Assembly: GCA_020161535.1 (NCBI GenBank)
Contig: JAIUNW010000010.1
Coordinates: forward strand, 1-64,000
Origin: Bacteroidota bacterium
GTDB taxonomy: Bacteria > Bacteroidota > Bacteroidia > Chitinophagales > Chitinophagaceae
Direction: 5' to 3'
Length of the DNA: 64,000 nucleotides
Position numbers and translations under genes: made by a program
The notes under the pieces: generated by a model
Told to the model about the DNA's origin: nothing
Databases searched by the model: none
Seen by the model: only the letters and a program-made list of their open reading frames with translations
Shown here: one piece after another, positions 8,472 through 16,334 of the stretch
Layout of the letters: the number at the start of each line of letters is the position of its first letter
Position numbering within the stretch: the first letter of the stretch is position 1

Positions 8472-9214
8472 ACCGGACGGATGCTGATGGACAATTCCCC
8501 GAGGGTTTTGTAAAGCTGCTTGGCAAAAGCAACCGCATGCGATCCATCGCCATGCAGACAAATCGTTTCCGCTTTTACCGGAACGGTTTTGCCAGACAGC
8601 GCGGTAACGGTGTGTGAACGGATCATTTGCAACACCTGGTTCACGGCTTCTGCCGCATCGTCTATAAGGGCACCTGCCTGCGAACGCGGCACCAGGGCGC
8701 CTTCGTCGGTATAGCGCCGGTCGGCAAACACTTCGGCGACGGGTTGCAGTCCTTTTTCAGCCGCAATGGTTAAAAAAAGCGATCCGGAAAGACCAAATAA
8801 TTTCAACCGGGGGTCAATATCGTACACCGCATCGCATACTGCCCTTGCAAGAACAGGGTCATTGGCAGATTGGTTGTACAAGGCTCCATGCAATTTCACG
8901 TGTTGCATAGGTTGGTTCGCCGCCACACAAATGCGTCGAAGACTGGCCACCTGATCAAATACCAATTGGTAAATATCGGCGGATGGAAGCACCAGGTTGC
9001 GGCGACCGAAATATTCGCGATCAGCATAACCGGGATGCGCGCCTATCGCGATAGCTTGCGCACCGGCTTTCCTTACCAACCGTTGCATGATGGCATCACT
9101 ACCGGCATGGGCGCCGCAGGCAATATTGATGGAACTGATAAAGGGCAACAGTTCATCGTCATGACCCGCTTCTTCGCCAAGGTCACAGTTGATATCGATG
9201 CACAAGGGGCTCAT
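8468..9214 (-). CDS. pxpA: 5-oxoprolinase subunit A (LamB/YcsF family)
   Basis: A 248-residue protein with the YcsF signature at the start, CIDINCDLGEEAG, then INIACGAHAG, AIGAHPGYADREYFGR, HVKLHGALYNQ, and the C-terminal ICLHGDGSHAVAFAKQL. PxpABC hydrolyses 5-oxoproline (pyroglutamate) to glutamate using ATP. The start at 9214 is chosen because its ATG overlaps the pxpC stop (ATGA) and gives the family N-terminus; the frame stays open upstream to 9274, but that extension is unlike the family. It overlaps the transporter gene by 4 bases at its other end. Confidence 0.93.
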   Translation of the reverse strand: MSPLCIDINCDLGEEAGHDDELLPFISSINIACGAHAGSDAIMQRLVRKAGAQAIAIGAHPGYADREYFGRRNLVLPSADIYQLVFDQVASLRRICVAANQPMQHVKLHGALYNQSANDPVLARAVCDAVYDIDPRLKLFGLSGSLFLTIAAEKGLQPVAEVFADRRYTDEGALVPRSQAGALIDDAAEAVNQVLQMIRSHTVTALSGKTVPVKAETICLHGDGSHAVAFAKQLYKTLGELSISIRPV

Positions 9215-10188
9215 GAGAAATAAAGCGAATAGTCTTTTCTTAATTGTTCGAACTGCATTTTTTGTTGCAGGCAAAGCGTTTCGGCTTCTTGGTGGGTAAC
9301 GGGTTTGAACTGCAGGGCGCTGCCGGGTTTTTGTTGGGCCAGCGGACCAATATCAGTCGCCACCAATTGACCAATGCGCGGATATCCGCCCACGGTTTGT
9401 GCGTCGGCCAGTAGCACCAGTATCTGGCCATTGCTCGACACCTGCATGGTGCCCGGAACAACGGCGGTGGAAACCATTTGTTCGTTGGTTTTGTAATGCA
9501 GGGCTTCACCAAAAAGCCGCGCGCCTGTGCGATTCGACAAATGCGTTAGGTCGTAGGTATTTTCCTGGAGGGCTGCCAGTGAAGATTCTTCAAACCAGTC
9601 GGATTCACAACCAGGCACATAGCGAAAAAAACTTCGATTGTAGTTGGGTATAACGGTGTCGGCCAACCGAAAACTGCGCACCATCGATTTGCTCCTCAGG
9701 TGGGTGATGATTTTTTCAGCGGCGGCGGTATTTAATTGTGCGGTGGGGATCTCGTCGCCACTGCGCAATAACCGGCCTTCCCAGCCGCCGAATTTGCCAC
9801 TGAGGTGTGTGCTCCTGCTACCCAGCACGTGGTTACAACGAAAGCCGCCGTGTACCGCCAGAATCGCATAGCCACCCAGGGGCGATTCGATGCGAAGTGG
9901 TTCGCCGGCAGCCAATACAAAGGGTTGCCAACAGTTGACGGGCCTTCCGCCGCAGGTGATTTGCTGGCCATGGCCGCCCACCGCTAGCAACACCTCTTTG
10001 GTACTGCTTCCTTCCCAGGGGCCGGCGCTGATTTCAATAGCGGCTGCACCCGGTTCATTGGCCACCAGCAGGTTGCAGAGGCGGAGGGCCATCCGGTCCA
10101 TCGCACCACCGGTGGTGATGCCTAAATTTCTATAACCGGTTCTACCTAAATCCTGGATGGAAGAAATGCCCGCTTTAGCAATTTTCAT
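9211..10188 (-). CDS. pxpC: 5-oxoprolinase subunit C (KipA / biotin-dependent carboxyltransferase-like)
   Basis: A 325-residue protein with AGISSIQDLGRTGYRNLGITTGGAMD at its start, the typical opening of the KipA/AHS2 domain, and QTVGGYPRIGQLVATDIGPLAQ near the end. It forms the ATP-dependent 5-oxoprolinase with PxpA and PxpB. The start at 10188 (MKIAKAG) overlaps pxpB by 14 bases; another in-frame ATG at 10206 would add six residues and cannot be excluded. It overlaps pxpA by 4 bases. Confidence 0.92.
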   Translation of the reverse strand: MKIAKAGISSIQDLGRTGYRNLGITTGGAMDRMALRLCNLLVANEPGAAAIEISAGPWEGSSTKEVLLAVGGHGQQITCGGRPVNCWQPFVLAAGEPLRIESPLGGYAILAVHGGFRCNHVLGSRSTHLSGKFGGWEGRLLRSGDEIPTAQLNTAAAEKIITHLRSKSMVRSFRLADTVIPNYNRSFFRYVPGCESDWFEESSLAALQENTYDLTHLSNRTGARLFGEALHYKTNEQMVSTAVVPGTMQVSSNGQILVLLADAQTVGGYPRIGQLVATDIGPLAQQKPGSALQFKPVTHQEAETLCLQQKMQFEQLRKDYSLYFS

Positions 10189-10891
10189 ATTGGTTAAGAT
10201 AGGCAAAAGTGGCCGTATCTATGGGCGAGAAGCGAACCGTATCGCCTGTTTTCAACAAGCAATCGGCGGGATGCGAAGGATCAAACACTTTCACCGGCGT
10301 TCGGCCGATGATATTCCAGCCACCCGAAGTAGCTGTGGGATAAATGCCGGTTTGCCGGGCCGCAATGGCCACCGAGCCCGGGGGCACTTTGAGCGCGGGG
10401 TTTGCCTTACGCGGCGTTTCTAATTCGGGGGGTAAGATGCCCAGGTAAGGAAAGCCGGGACTAAAGCCAACCATAAACACCGTATATACCTGGCTGCTGT
10501 GCAGGCCAATCAACTCCGTCGGCGAAAGATTTGTATGTAAAGCAACGGCTTCGAGGTCGGGCGCGAGTGAAACATCGTAACAAACGGGTAACAAGTGTTC
10601 TTTGCCAATGGGCGCGGTGGTCATTGCAGTAGGTTCGGCCAACCATTTTTCCAGCCATTGAAAAACAAATTCGCGCGGTGCCATCGAATAGCTTTGTCGC
10701 ACCACCCAGGGATCATAAAAAACAGTAAGGCTGTTATAAGCAATGGAACAATCCTGCCAACCGGTAAATGCGTTTTTACCAAGCTGATCTGCTTTGGTAA
10801 CGATCTCACGGTGTAGCTCAACCGAAATCTCCGATGGCCAGTTGACCGTTACGGCCGACTCCGACAGTTGGTAAATGGTATAAGCAGTGAT
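10175..10891 (-). CDS. pxpB: 5-oxoprolinase subunit B (KipI), probable non-ATG start
   Basis: From 10705 down this is a clear KipI/AHS1 domain protein (GFSPGFPYLGILP, NPALKVPPGSVAIAARQTGIYP, SGGWNIIGRTP). A start at 10705 (GTG) would drop the conserved N-terminus. The frame is open further upstream to 10900 and encodes family-like sequence (YTIYQLSESAVTVNW, then TGWQDCSIAYNSLTVFYDP), but contains no ATG, GTG or TTG there. ATC at 10891 (giving ITAYTIYQ) sits where the family start belongs, so an ATC/ATT start, or a base changed from ATG, is likely. It lies 17 bases after the Nfu gene. Confidence 0.85.
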   Translation of the reverse strand: MTAYTIYQLSESAVTVNWPSEISVELHREIVTKADQLGKNAFTGWQDCSIAYNSLTVFYDPWVVRQSYSMAPREFVFQWLEKWLAEPTAMTTAPIGKEHLLPVCYDVSLAPDLEAVALHTNLSPTELIGLHSSQVYTVFMVGFSPGFPYLGILPPELETPRKANPALKVPPGSVAIAARQTGIYPTATSGGWNIIGRTPVKVFDPSHPADCLLKTGDTVRFSPIDTATFAYLNQYENC

Positions 10892-10907
10892 GGTGGGAAA
10901 TTAAAAG

Positions 10908-11504
10908 TTATTCGGCTTCGGCAACCACTTCTTTCACTTCAGGGATCATGCGTTTCATCATGCCCTCGATGCCCGCTTTCAGGGTGATCATCGACGACGG
11001 GCAACCACTACAACTGCCCTGCAACATCAAATTCACAATGCCATCATCGTAGCTTTTGAACTGGATAGCACCACCGTCCATTTCAACGGCTGGTTTTACG
11101 TAATTCTCCAGCAACTCTTTGATGCGCTTTACCACGTCGTCGTCGTCAGCACTTACTTCGTTGCTGCTGACTACTTTGGTGGCAGCCACTTCCTCTTCGT
11201 TCACTACCGGCTTACCTTCTTCCAGGTAATCTTTCAAAAACTGGCGAATAGAAGGAATGACATCGTTCCATTCTGTTTCCGGCGTTTTGGTGAGGGTCAC
11301 AAAATTGCTGGCGATAAACACGGCCCGAATAAACGGAAAGCCGAACAATTCCATAGCCAGCGGCGAAGGTTTGGCGCTTTCCATATCAGGCAGGTCAATG
11401 CTTTTGCCGGGATATAGCAACTTGTTGGCAACGAATTTCATCGTTTCCGGGTTTGGCGTCATTTCCGTATAGATGCTGATTACGGGATTTCCGGTTTTTA
11501 TCAT
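10908..11504 (-). CDS. NifU-domain Fe-S cluster carrier (Nfu type)
   Basis: A 198-residue protein with two parts. Residues 1-95 are the Nfu N-terminal domain (IYTEMTPNPETMKFVAN, FGFPFIRAVFIASNFVTLTK). Residues ~125-198 are the NifU C-terminal domain with the cluster-binding CSGC motif in GSCSGCPSS. A loop rich in Val, Glu and Asp joins them. Such proteins hold a [4Fe-4S] cluster and deliver it to apoproteins. MIKTGNPV at 11504 is the likely start; the frame extends to 11540, but the extra residues are not family-like. It sits directly upstream of pxpB on the same strand. Confidence 0.92.
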   Translation of the reverse strand: MIKTGNPVISIYTEMTPNPETMKFVANKLLYPGKSIDLPDMESAKPSPLAMELFGFPFIRAVFIASNFVTLTKTPETEWNDVIPSIRQFLKDYLEEGKPVVNEEEVAATKVVSSNEVSADDDDVVKRIKELLENYVKPAVEMDGGAIQFKSYDDGIVNLMLQGSCSGCPSSMITLKAGIEGMMKRMIPEVKEVVAEAE

Positions 11505-11569
11505 GATCGAAAATTTACAAGTACAAAAATAACGAAACAACGGCAGCTTGCCTGCCTTTTGCCAAAATC

Positions 11570-11962
11570 TTAGTGTTTACAATCGCCTGTATGGCAATGC
11601 TGTCCCTGGCGATACAGTTGAAAATTCCTGAAATGTGCCCATACAATGGCAAAAACCGCCGGTACCAGGAACCAAAGCTGTAAATGGTGCAAGACCTGTT
11701 TCAGCAGCAACAAAACGATGCCGGCACTAAAGGCCAGTAGCGGTCCGGGGTTGTGGTGGTGCTTTTTATACCCATGATAGAGCGCATAGACGCCGATGGC
11801 CGCCGCCAGAAAAATCATACAGTATTCGAAGACAATATTGTCAATGATATTGATGCCAAATATCGGCAGGCTGCTCAGCAAGAGCGGCAACACAGCACAA
11901 TGAATGGCGCAGGCAACAGAGGTAGCAATGCCCAGGGCGTCCCAGTTAACTTTGAATGGCAT
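11570..11962 (-). CDS. MerC-domain membrane protein
   Basis: A 130-residue protein with four membrane helices. It carries a Cys-x3-Cys-type pair in SVACAIHCAVLPLL at the first helix, where MerC has its metal-binding cysteines, a His-rich loop (HGYKKHHHN) and a C-terminal tail with HCHTGDCKH. MerC moves mercuric ion in mer operons; Bacteroidota homologues without mer genes are more plausibly tied to another metal such as zinc. It diverges from a SCO-fur pair across a palindromic operator that overlaps both promoters, so regulation by that Fur-family protein is likely. Confidence 0.85.
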   Translation of the reverse strand: MPFKVNWDALGIATSVACAIHCAVLPLLLSSLPIFGINIIDNIVFEYCMIFLAAAIGVYALYHGYKKHHHNPGPLLAFSAGIVLLLLKQVLHHLQLWFLVPAVFAIVWAHFRNFQLYRQGQHCHTGDCKH

Positions 11963-11969
11963 GGGAGGG

Positions 11970-12000
11970 CAAAGCTAATAAGATGCAACTTTGTTGCAAA
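11970..12000 (-). promoter_or_regulatory. merC promoter (-33 TTTG, -7 TAGCTTTG)
   Basis: On the minus strand TTTG at 12000-11997 and TAGCTTTG at 11977-11970 are 19 bases apart, the best Bacteroidota spacing. The -7 box ends 7 bases before the merC ATG at 11962, which would give an almost leaderless mRNA. The operator palindrome lies inside the spacer and touches the -33 box. Confidence 0.65.
11984..11998. promoter_or_regulatory. Palindromic operator, probable Fur/Zur-family site
   Basis: TGCAACTTTGTTGCA is a perfect 6-3-6 inverted repeat between the divergent merC and SCO-fur genes. It contains the TTTG that serves as the -33 box of the plus-strand promoter and lies in the spacer of the minus-strand promoter, so a bound repressor would block both. 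The nearest regulator is the Fur-family gene at 12749. Confidence 0.65.
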
Positions 12001-12019
12001 ATATTTCTTCTTAACTTTG
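11990..12019 (+). promoter_or_regulatory. SCO-fur promoter (-33 TTTG, -7 TAACTTTG)
   Basis: TTTG at 11990-11993 and TAACTTTG at 12012-12019 are separated by 18 bases, fitting the Bacteroidota consensus. Transcription would begin near 12023, leaving a ~45-base leader with a hairpin before the SCO start. Confidence 0.6.
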
Positions 12020-12030
12020 TGCTAAAGGAG

Positions 12031-12059
12031 CCGGCATTACCGCTTAGCGGTGCCGGAGG
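12031..12059 (+). promoter_or_regulatory. 5' leader hairpin next to an unusually strong Shine-Dalgarno site
   Basis: CCGGCA (12031-12036) pairs with TGCCGG (12051-12056), and CCGC (12040-12043) with GCGG (12047-12050) around a TTA loop; an extra TTA is bulged on the 5' side. The right arm overlaps GGAGG (12055-12059), 8 bases before the SCO ATG. Strong SD sites are rare in this window, and this one is partly sequestered in the stem. Confidence 0.5.
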
Positions 12060-12067
12060 TACTCATT

Positions 12068-12727
12068 ATGAAAAAGAAGACCCTGTTTTACCTGGCTTTT
12101 TTCCTCTTGATGTTTGCCGGGTTTATGTACGCCATGCAAAAATTCATTCCCGGGTTCACCGAAGTAAAAATGCCGGTATTGAGTCATGTGCAGCCCTTTC
12201 AGTTCAAGGACCAAAATGGCGTGCTGATTGATAATCGCACGGTGGATGGCAAAGTATATGTGGCAGAATATTTTTTCACCACCTGCCCCGGTATTTGCCC
12301 AAAGATGAATACCAATATGAAAAAGGTTTTTGAGAAGTATAAGAACGACCCCGGATTCATGATCCTGTCGCACTCGGTTGATCCGGCTACCGATAGTGTT
12401 GGTCGTATGAAAGTGTATGCCGATTCGCTGGGTGTCAATGGCGGTAACTGGCATTTTCTAACAGGCCCGAAAGACAGTCTATACCTCGCGGCGCGGGTGA
12501 GTTACCTGCTCGATGATCCAAAAAATAACAACCAGGCCATCGAAGACCAGTTTATTCATACCCAGTTTTTTGCCCTGGTGGATAAAAGCGGCCGGGTGCG
12601 TCGCATTTACGACGGACTCAAAAAAGACGAGGTAGACCAACTGATCGAAGACATACCTGAGCTGTTGCGCGAAACCCCCACTGGTAGCCGTTTCGCGAAT
12701 GGCTTGTTCAACAACAATCCGCAGTAG
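12068..12727 (+). CDS. SCO-family copper chaperone / thioredoxin-like protein
   Basis: A 219-residue membrane-anchored protein: one N-terminal helix (about residues 5-22), then a thioredoxin fold with the copper-binding CPGIC motif (CxxxC in FFTTCPGICPKMN) and the matching His in EDQFIHTQFF near residue 165. SCO proteins metallate the CuA site of cytochrome oxidase or act as thiol reductants. The start at 12068 follows a strong SD site; an upstream in-frame ATG at 12050 lies within the leader hairpin. It is co-directional with fur (21 bases downstream), not with the oxidase cluster, which has its own SCO at 57.8 kb. Confidence 0.9.
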   Translation: MKKKTLFYLAFFLLMFAGFMYAMQKFIPGFTEVKMPVLSHVQPFQFKDQNGVLIDNRTVDGKVYVAEYFFTTCPGICPKMNTNMKKVFEKYKNDPGFMILSHSVDPATDSVGRMKVYADSLGVNGGNWHFLTGPKDSLYLAARVSYLLDDPKNNNQAIEDQFIHTQFFALVDKSGRVRRIYDGLKKDEVDQLIEDIPELLRETPTGSRFANGLFNNNPQ

Positions 12728-12748
12728 CAACAACAAAACGCAGTAGCC

Positions 12749-13171
12749 ATGGAAAGAGAATTGGAAAAACTGTTGAAGAAAAGTCGGTTAAGCGTTACCG
12801 ATAGTCGCGTGAAAATCCTGGAACTGTTTTTCAACCAGCAGGGCGCACTGGCACATGGCGACATCGAAAAAAGAACCGGCGAGAAATTCGATCGTGTTAC
12901 TGTTTACAGAACCCTGCAGGCCTTTCTTACCAAGGGGATCATCCACACCATACCTACCAACGACAATAGCATTCGCTACGCTTTGTGCAAAGACACTTGT
13001 GAAGAAGGCCATCACCACGATAACCATGTTCATTTTGTGTGCAACGACTGTGGCAATACGACCTGCCTGGAAGAAATTATTATTCCGGAAATAAAACTAC
13101 CAAAAGGCTATGCTTCCAACCAGGTTGAAATGATTGTGAGTGGTATTTGCCGGGCTTGTAAAAAGGGATAA
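12749..13171 (+). CDS. Fur-family metalloregulator (Zur-like)
   Basis: A 140-residue protein with the Fur winged helix (VTDSRVKILELFF, FDRVTVYRTLQAFLTKGIIH, residues ~15-65) and a dimerisation domain with DNHVHFVCNDCGNTTCLE, where CxxC and the C-terminal CRAC form the structural zinc site. A cluster CKDTCEEGHHHDNH just before it adds extra Cys/His ligands. The metal is not certain; the MerC-type target and the short C-terminus lean towards zinc over iron. It follows SCO by 21 bases, and the pair is probably self-regulated from the palindrome at 11984. Confidence 0.88.
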   Translation: MERELEKLLKKSRLSVTDSRVKILELFFNQQGALAHGDIEKRTGEKFDRVTVYRTLQAFLTKGIIHTIPTNDNSIRYALCKDTCEEGHHHDNHVHFVCNDCGNTTCLEEIIIPEIKLPKGYASNQVEMIVSGICRACKKG

Positions 13172-13205
13172 AAAAATAAAGCCCCGATGTAGACACACCG
13201 GGACT
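13168..13205 (-). terminator. Intrinsic terminator for the pepF transcript
   Basis: Read on the minus strand, AGTCCCGGTGT and ACATCGGGGCT (13205-13195 and 13190-13180) pair with G-U wobbles around a 4-base loop and are followed by a T-rich run (13179-13171). On the plus strand the wobbles become mismatches, so it works mainly for the minus strand. It lies ~120 bases past the pepF stop. Confidence 0.7.
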
Positions 13206-13323
13206 TTTGGTTAAGGCTCTGATTAGTAGCTATTTTGATGAAGGGGATCCCTTCTAAGTGTTTTCATTTACAAATATATTGTGTTAAATCATGAAACGAA
13301 AATATTTGAATACCCTATTGTGG

Positions 13324-15054
13324 TTATTTTTTCAACATCGCGCTCATTTGGTTCTCCACAAAATCCATTAACGTTTTAACACGAGTTGGCCCGAGGTCAA
13401 ATTCCAGTCCGGCAGTGCGATAAAGTTCAGGTAGCGTACGGGTACCTCCTAACGCTAAGGCCTTGCTGTAATTGTCCAACGCCTGTTCTTTATTTTGCTT
13501 GAATTGCATCCACATGCCAATAGCACCCAATTGCGCAATCCCATATTCAATATAGTAAAACGGCACTTCGAACAAATGCAGTTGCCGCTGCCAACTGTAT
13601 TTCCTAAAAGCCTCCAATCCGGAGAGATCAATAACACCTGTTGAAAATTCATCATTTATTTCCATCCAGCGAGCTGTTCGCTCGTCGGCCGTGTGCGTCG
13701 GGTGTTCATACACCCAGTGTTGAAACTTGTCAATGATGGCAATCCAGGGAAAAATGGTAATGACCCTCTCAAGCTGGTGTTCCCTGGCACGGATTAATTC
13801 GGTCTCATCGTTGAAAAAACTGTGCCAATAATCCATGCTGAACAATTCCATGCTCATACTCGCCACTTCCGCTATCTCCATCGGATACTCTTTAAAAGCA
13901 CTCAAGGCCAGTGGGTGTGCCAGAAAAGAATGAATGGCGTGGCCGCCTTCGTGCACCATGGTGGTGACGTCGTGCATCTGACCAGCCGCATTCATAAAAA
14001 TAAACGGGGCGCCGGTTTCCGCCAGCGGACAATTATACCCCCCGGGCGCTTTGCCCTTCCTGCTTTCCAGGTCGAGCCGCCCCATCTTTTTCATCTTCAC
14101 CAGGCAATCAGCAAAAAACGGCCGCAGCTCCCGAAAACAACCAATCGTTTTCTCCAGTAATTCATTACCGGTTTCAAAAGGTCGCAGGGGCATTACACCG
14201 GCAGGTTCTGCTTCGGTATCCCAGGGACGAAGACTGTCGAGGCCCAGTTTTTCTTTTTTCTTGCGATAGATCTCTGCTACCAGCGGCAACACATGCTGCT
14301 TCACCGCTTCGTGAAAAGCAAAACAGTCCTCTTTGCTGTAGTCAAACCGACCCATTTCCGCAAACTTGTAGTCGCGGTAGTTGGCAAAGCCTGCATTCAA
14401 AGCGACCTGGTGCCGCTTTGCAATCAGGTTGCTGTACAAATCATTCAACTGCTCACGGTCTTCATGCCGTCGTTCCTGGATCTTACGATAAACCTCCTCC
14501 CGCTTCTGCCGGTCGGGGCTTTCCAAAAACTTGCTCGCTTGTTGCAGGGTATATTCTTTGCCGTCGATGGTCACCGACATTTTTCCCGATATCACCCCAA
14601 ACTGTTGTGCCATCACACTCAATTCGGCTTGCAACGGAATATTCTCCTGGCGGAATAGATCGATTGATTTTTTAACGCTGCGCAGATAGGTGAAGAAATC
14701 TTTTTGATCGAGCGTGGCTGTAAAAGGCGACTCGATCAGCTTCCGGTTCAATTGATCCGCCAAGGGTTGAATTTTTGGCTGGATTTCCATCACGAAAAAA
14801 GTAAAGGCCTCTTCGAGGGATTTGTTCTCGGTATCGCAGGTCATCCGGATCTGGCGCCAACAAGCGTCTTCGCTCACCACCGCTTCCAACTCACTGCTGT
14901 CGGCCAACCATTTTTCCAAATCAGCCCGGCTATCGATGGGCCGATCCAACAGGTTCTGGAAATAAGGGGCCAATGTTTCCCAATTGGTGATGGTAAAATC
15001 GGCCGGTAGAAACTGTCTCGGTTTTTGATGGATATCTGCTGATGCGGTCACCAT
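13324..15054 (-). CDS. pepF: M3-family oligoendopeptidase (PepF-like)
   Basis: A 576-residue cytoplasmic zinc peptidase. The HExxH motif is in MVHEGGHAIHSF (about residues 368-379) and the third ligand region follows at EYPMEIAEVASMSMELF. The PepF-type C-terminal sequence PFYYIEYGIAQLGAIGMWMQFKQN is present. Members cut oligopeptides of roughly 7-20 residues. Its ATG overlaps the stop of the upstream DUF5606-like gene by one base (TAATG), so the two are translationally coupled. Confidence 0.92.
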   Translation of the reverse strand: MVTASADIHQKPRQFLPADFTITNWETLAPYFQNLLDRPIDSRADLEKWLADSSELEAVVSEDACWRQIRMTCDTENKSLEEAFTFFVMEIQPKIQPLADQLNRKLIESPFTATLDQKDFFTYLRSVKKSIDLFRQENIPLQAELSVMAQQFGVISGKMSVTIDGKEYTLQQASKFLESPDRQKREEVYRKIQERRHEDREQLNDLYSNLIAKRHQVALNAGFANYRDYKFAEMGRFDYSKEDCFAFHEAVKQHVLPLVAEIYRKKKEKLGLDSLRPWDTEAEPAGVMPLRPFETGNELLEKTIGCFRELRPFFADCLVKMKKMGRLDLESRKGKAPGGYNCPLAETGAPFIFMNAAGQMHDVTTMVHEGGHAIHSFLAHPLALSAFKEYPMEIAEVASMSMELFSMDYWHSFFNDETELIRAREHQLERVITIFPWIAIIDKFQHWVYEHPTHTADERTARWMEINDEFSTGVIDLSGLEAFRKYSWQRQLHLFEVPFYYIEYGIAQLGAIGMWMQFKQNKEQALDNYSKALALGGTRTLPELYRTAGLEFDLGPTRVKTLMDFVENQMSAMLKK

Positions 15055-15671
15055 TAGTCTTCTTTTTTCTTTTTAGCCGCTTTTTTGGGCTTTTCTTCTT
15101 CGCTGCTTTCTGTTTTTGCTTTGGCCGCTTTAGCGGGCGCTTTTTTGGGTTTCTCTTTTACTTCTTCTTCTGCCGCTTTTTTCTCAGCAGGAGCTTCTTT
15201 CACTGTTTTCTTCGCGGCTTCTTTTTTCTTAGGCGTTTCTTCTTTCACAACAGGCGCTTCCACTACTTCTTCCTCTTCTGCAGGCGCTTCCGACAATTTG
15301 ATGTCTACCTTGTTTTTCTGCAACACGTCAAACCATTTCACCATCTTCTTCATGTCGCTCGCATACACTCTTTCAAAATCCATATCGGCAAAAACCGACT
15401 GAAAATATCCTTTCAACTTGGCATTGTCTTTTCCATCGGGCAGTGAATCGCTGCTTTTTTGCATCGCCTGGAAAACCTCTACCAGGTTCACATTGTCTTT
15501 CTGCGTATAAATTTCAATACTCTCCAAATGAGAGAAATTATGAATGCGCGAAGAGACGAAACGAGTATTCCCGTCTTCGAGCGATTTTACAATAGCGCCA
15601 TCATTTTTGCTGGTCAGCAATTCAAACAAACCGGGCAATCCGGTAATAGCAATGATCCTGTTGTATTCCAT
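15054..15671 (-). CDS. DUF5606-like protein with a Lys/Glu/Ala-rich tail
   Basis: A 205-residue protein. Residues 1-125 form a compact domain starting MEYNRIIAITGLPGLFELL, with VFADMDFERVYASDMKKMVKWFDVL, as in the DUF5606 family of Bacteroidota. Residues ~130-205 are a low-complexity tail of Lys, Glu, Ala and Pro with repeated KKK, EEE and APA blocks, resembling histone-H1-like or ribosome-associated tails. Function is unknown. The start at 15671 is chosen because upstream in-frame sequence lies in the nitroreductase promoter and gene. It is coupled to pepF by a one-base overlap. Confidence 0.82.
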   Translation of the reverse strand: MEYNRIIAITGLPGLFELLTSKNDGAIVKSLEDGNTRFVSSRIHNFSHLESIEIYTQKDNVNLVEVFQAMQKSSDSLPDGKDNAKLKGYFQSVFADMDFERVYASDMKKMVKWFDVLQKNKVDIKLSEAPAEEEEVVEAPVVKEETPKKKEAAKKTVKEAPAEKKAAEEEVKEKPKKAPAKAAKAKTESSEEEKPKKAAKKKKED

Positions 15672-15731
15672 ATATTTAATTATAAGGGACGTGCAAGATA
15701 GGGAAATTGTGCGCGTTAAGCGGCCGCTGCG

Positions 15732-15739
15732 TACTTTTG
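15732..15739 (+). promoter_or_regulatory. -7 box (TACTTTTG) of the nitroreductase gene
   Basis: TACTTTTG matches TAnnTTTG and ends only 4 bases before the ATG at 15744, so transcription would start at or next to the A of the start codon. A TTG at 15707-15709 is 22 bases upstream. This predicts a leaderless mRNA. Confidence 0.5.
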
Positions 15740-15743
15740 CCCG

Positions 15744-16334
15744 ATGAATACAACCCATACCGCCGCGGCGGTCGACGAAGTGATCCGCGAACGCAGAACC
15801 GTGAAACCCGACAAGTTCAACGGCGAACAGATTCCCGAAGCGGCGTTTACCCAAATACTGGCAGCGGCCGACTGGGCGCCGACCCATGCCTACACCGAAC
15901 CCTGGCTATTTTTTGTGTATGCGGGCGACAAAGCCCAGGAAATCTGCCACCAACATGCCGCATTGTATAAATCGGCAACAGCTGCAGAGAAATTTAACCA
16001 GGGCAGCTATGACAAATTCTACACAATGGGCGATAAGGCCTCGCATGTGGTGATCGCTGCCATGAAAAGAGGCAATAACCCGAATATTCCTGCCATCGAA
16101 GAAATTGCAGCTACTTCGGCCGCCATCCAGAACCTGCTGCTGGCCGCTACTGCCCGGGGCATTGCCAGCTTCTGGAGCACCGGTGGTATGACCCTGCGCG
16201 AACCTTTCAAAGCCGAACTCGGACTGGGTGAAGAGGACCAGGTGCTCGGACTGCTCTATTTTGGGTACACCGATGCGGAGCCGCCTGTCGGCAAAAGAAT
16301 GCGACCCGCCCAGGAAAAATTCATCTGGAAATAA
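15744..16334 (+). CDS. Nitroreductase-family flavoprotein
   Basis: A 196-residue protein of the FMN-dependent nitroreductase family. The N-terminal RERRTVKPDKF is the FMN-phosphate-binding arginine patch, WAPTHAYTEPW replaces the usual PSxxNxQPW, and GIASFWSTGG with GLLYFGYTD give the family C-terminal half. Likely an NAD(P)H-dependent reductase of nitro compounds or quinones in the cytosol; the true substrate is unknown. It is convergent with the DsbA-like gene, with the stops directly adjacent. Confidence 0.88.
   Translation: MNTTHTAAAVDEVIRERRTVKPDKFNGEQIPEAAFTQILAAADWAPTHAYTEPWLFFVYAGDKAQEICHQHAALYKSATAAEKFNQGSYDKFYTMGDKASHVVIAAMKRGNNPNIPAIEEIAATSAAIQNLLLAATARGIASFWSTGGMTLREPFKAELGLGEEDQVLGLLYFGYTDAEPPVGKRMRPAQEKFIWK

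Noticed and set aside
8472-8561. N-terminal extension of the YcsG-like transporter
   Set aside because: The 30 extra residues are unlike the family and lie in pxpA; ATGA coupling supports 8471.
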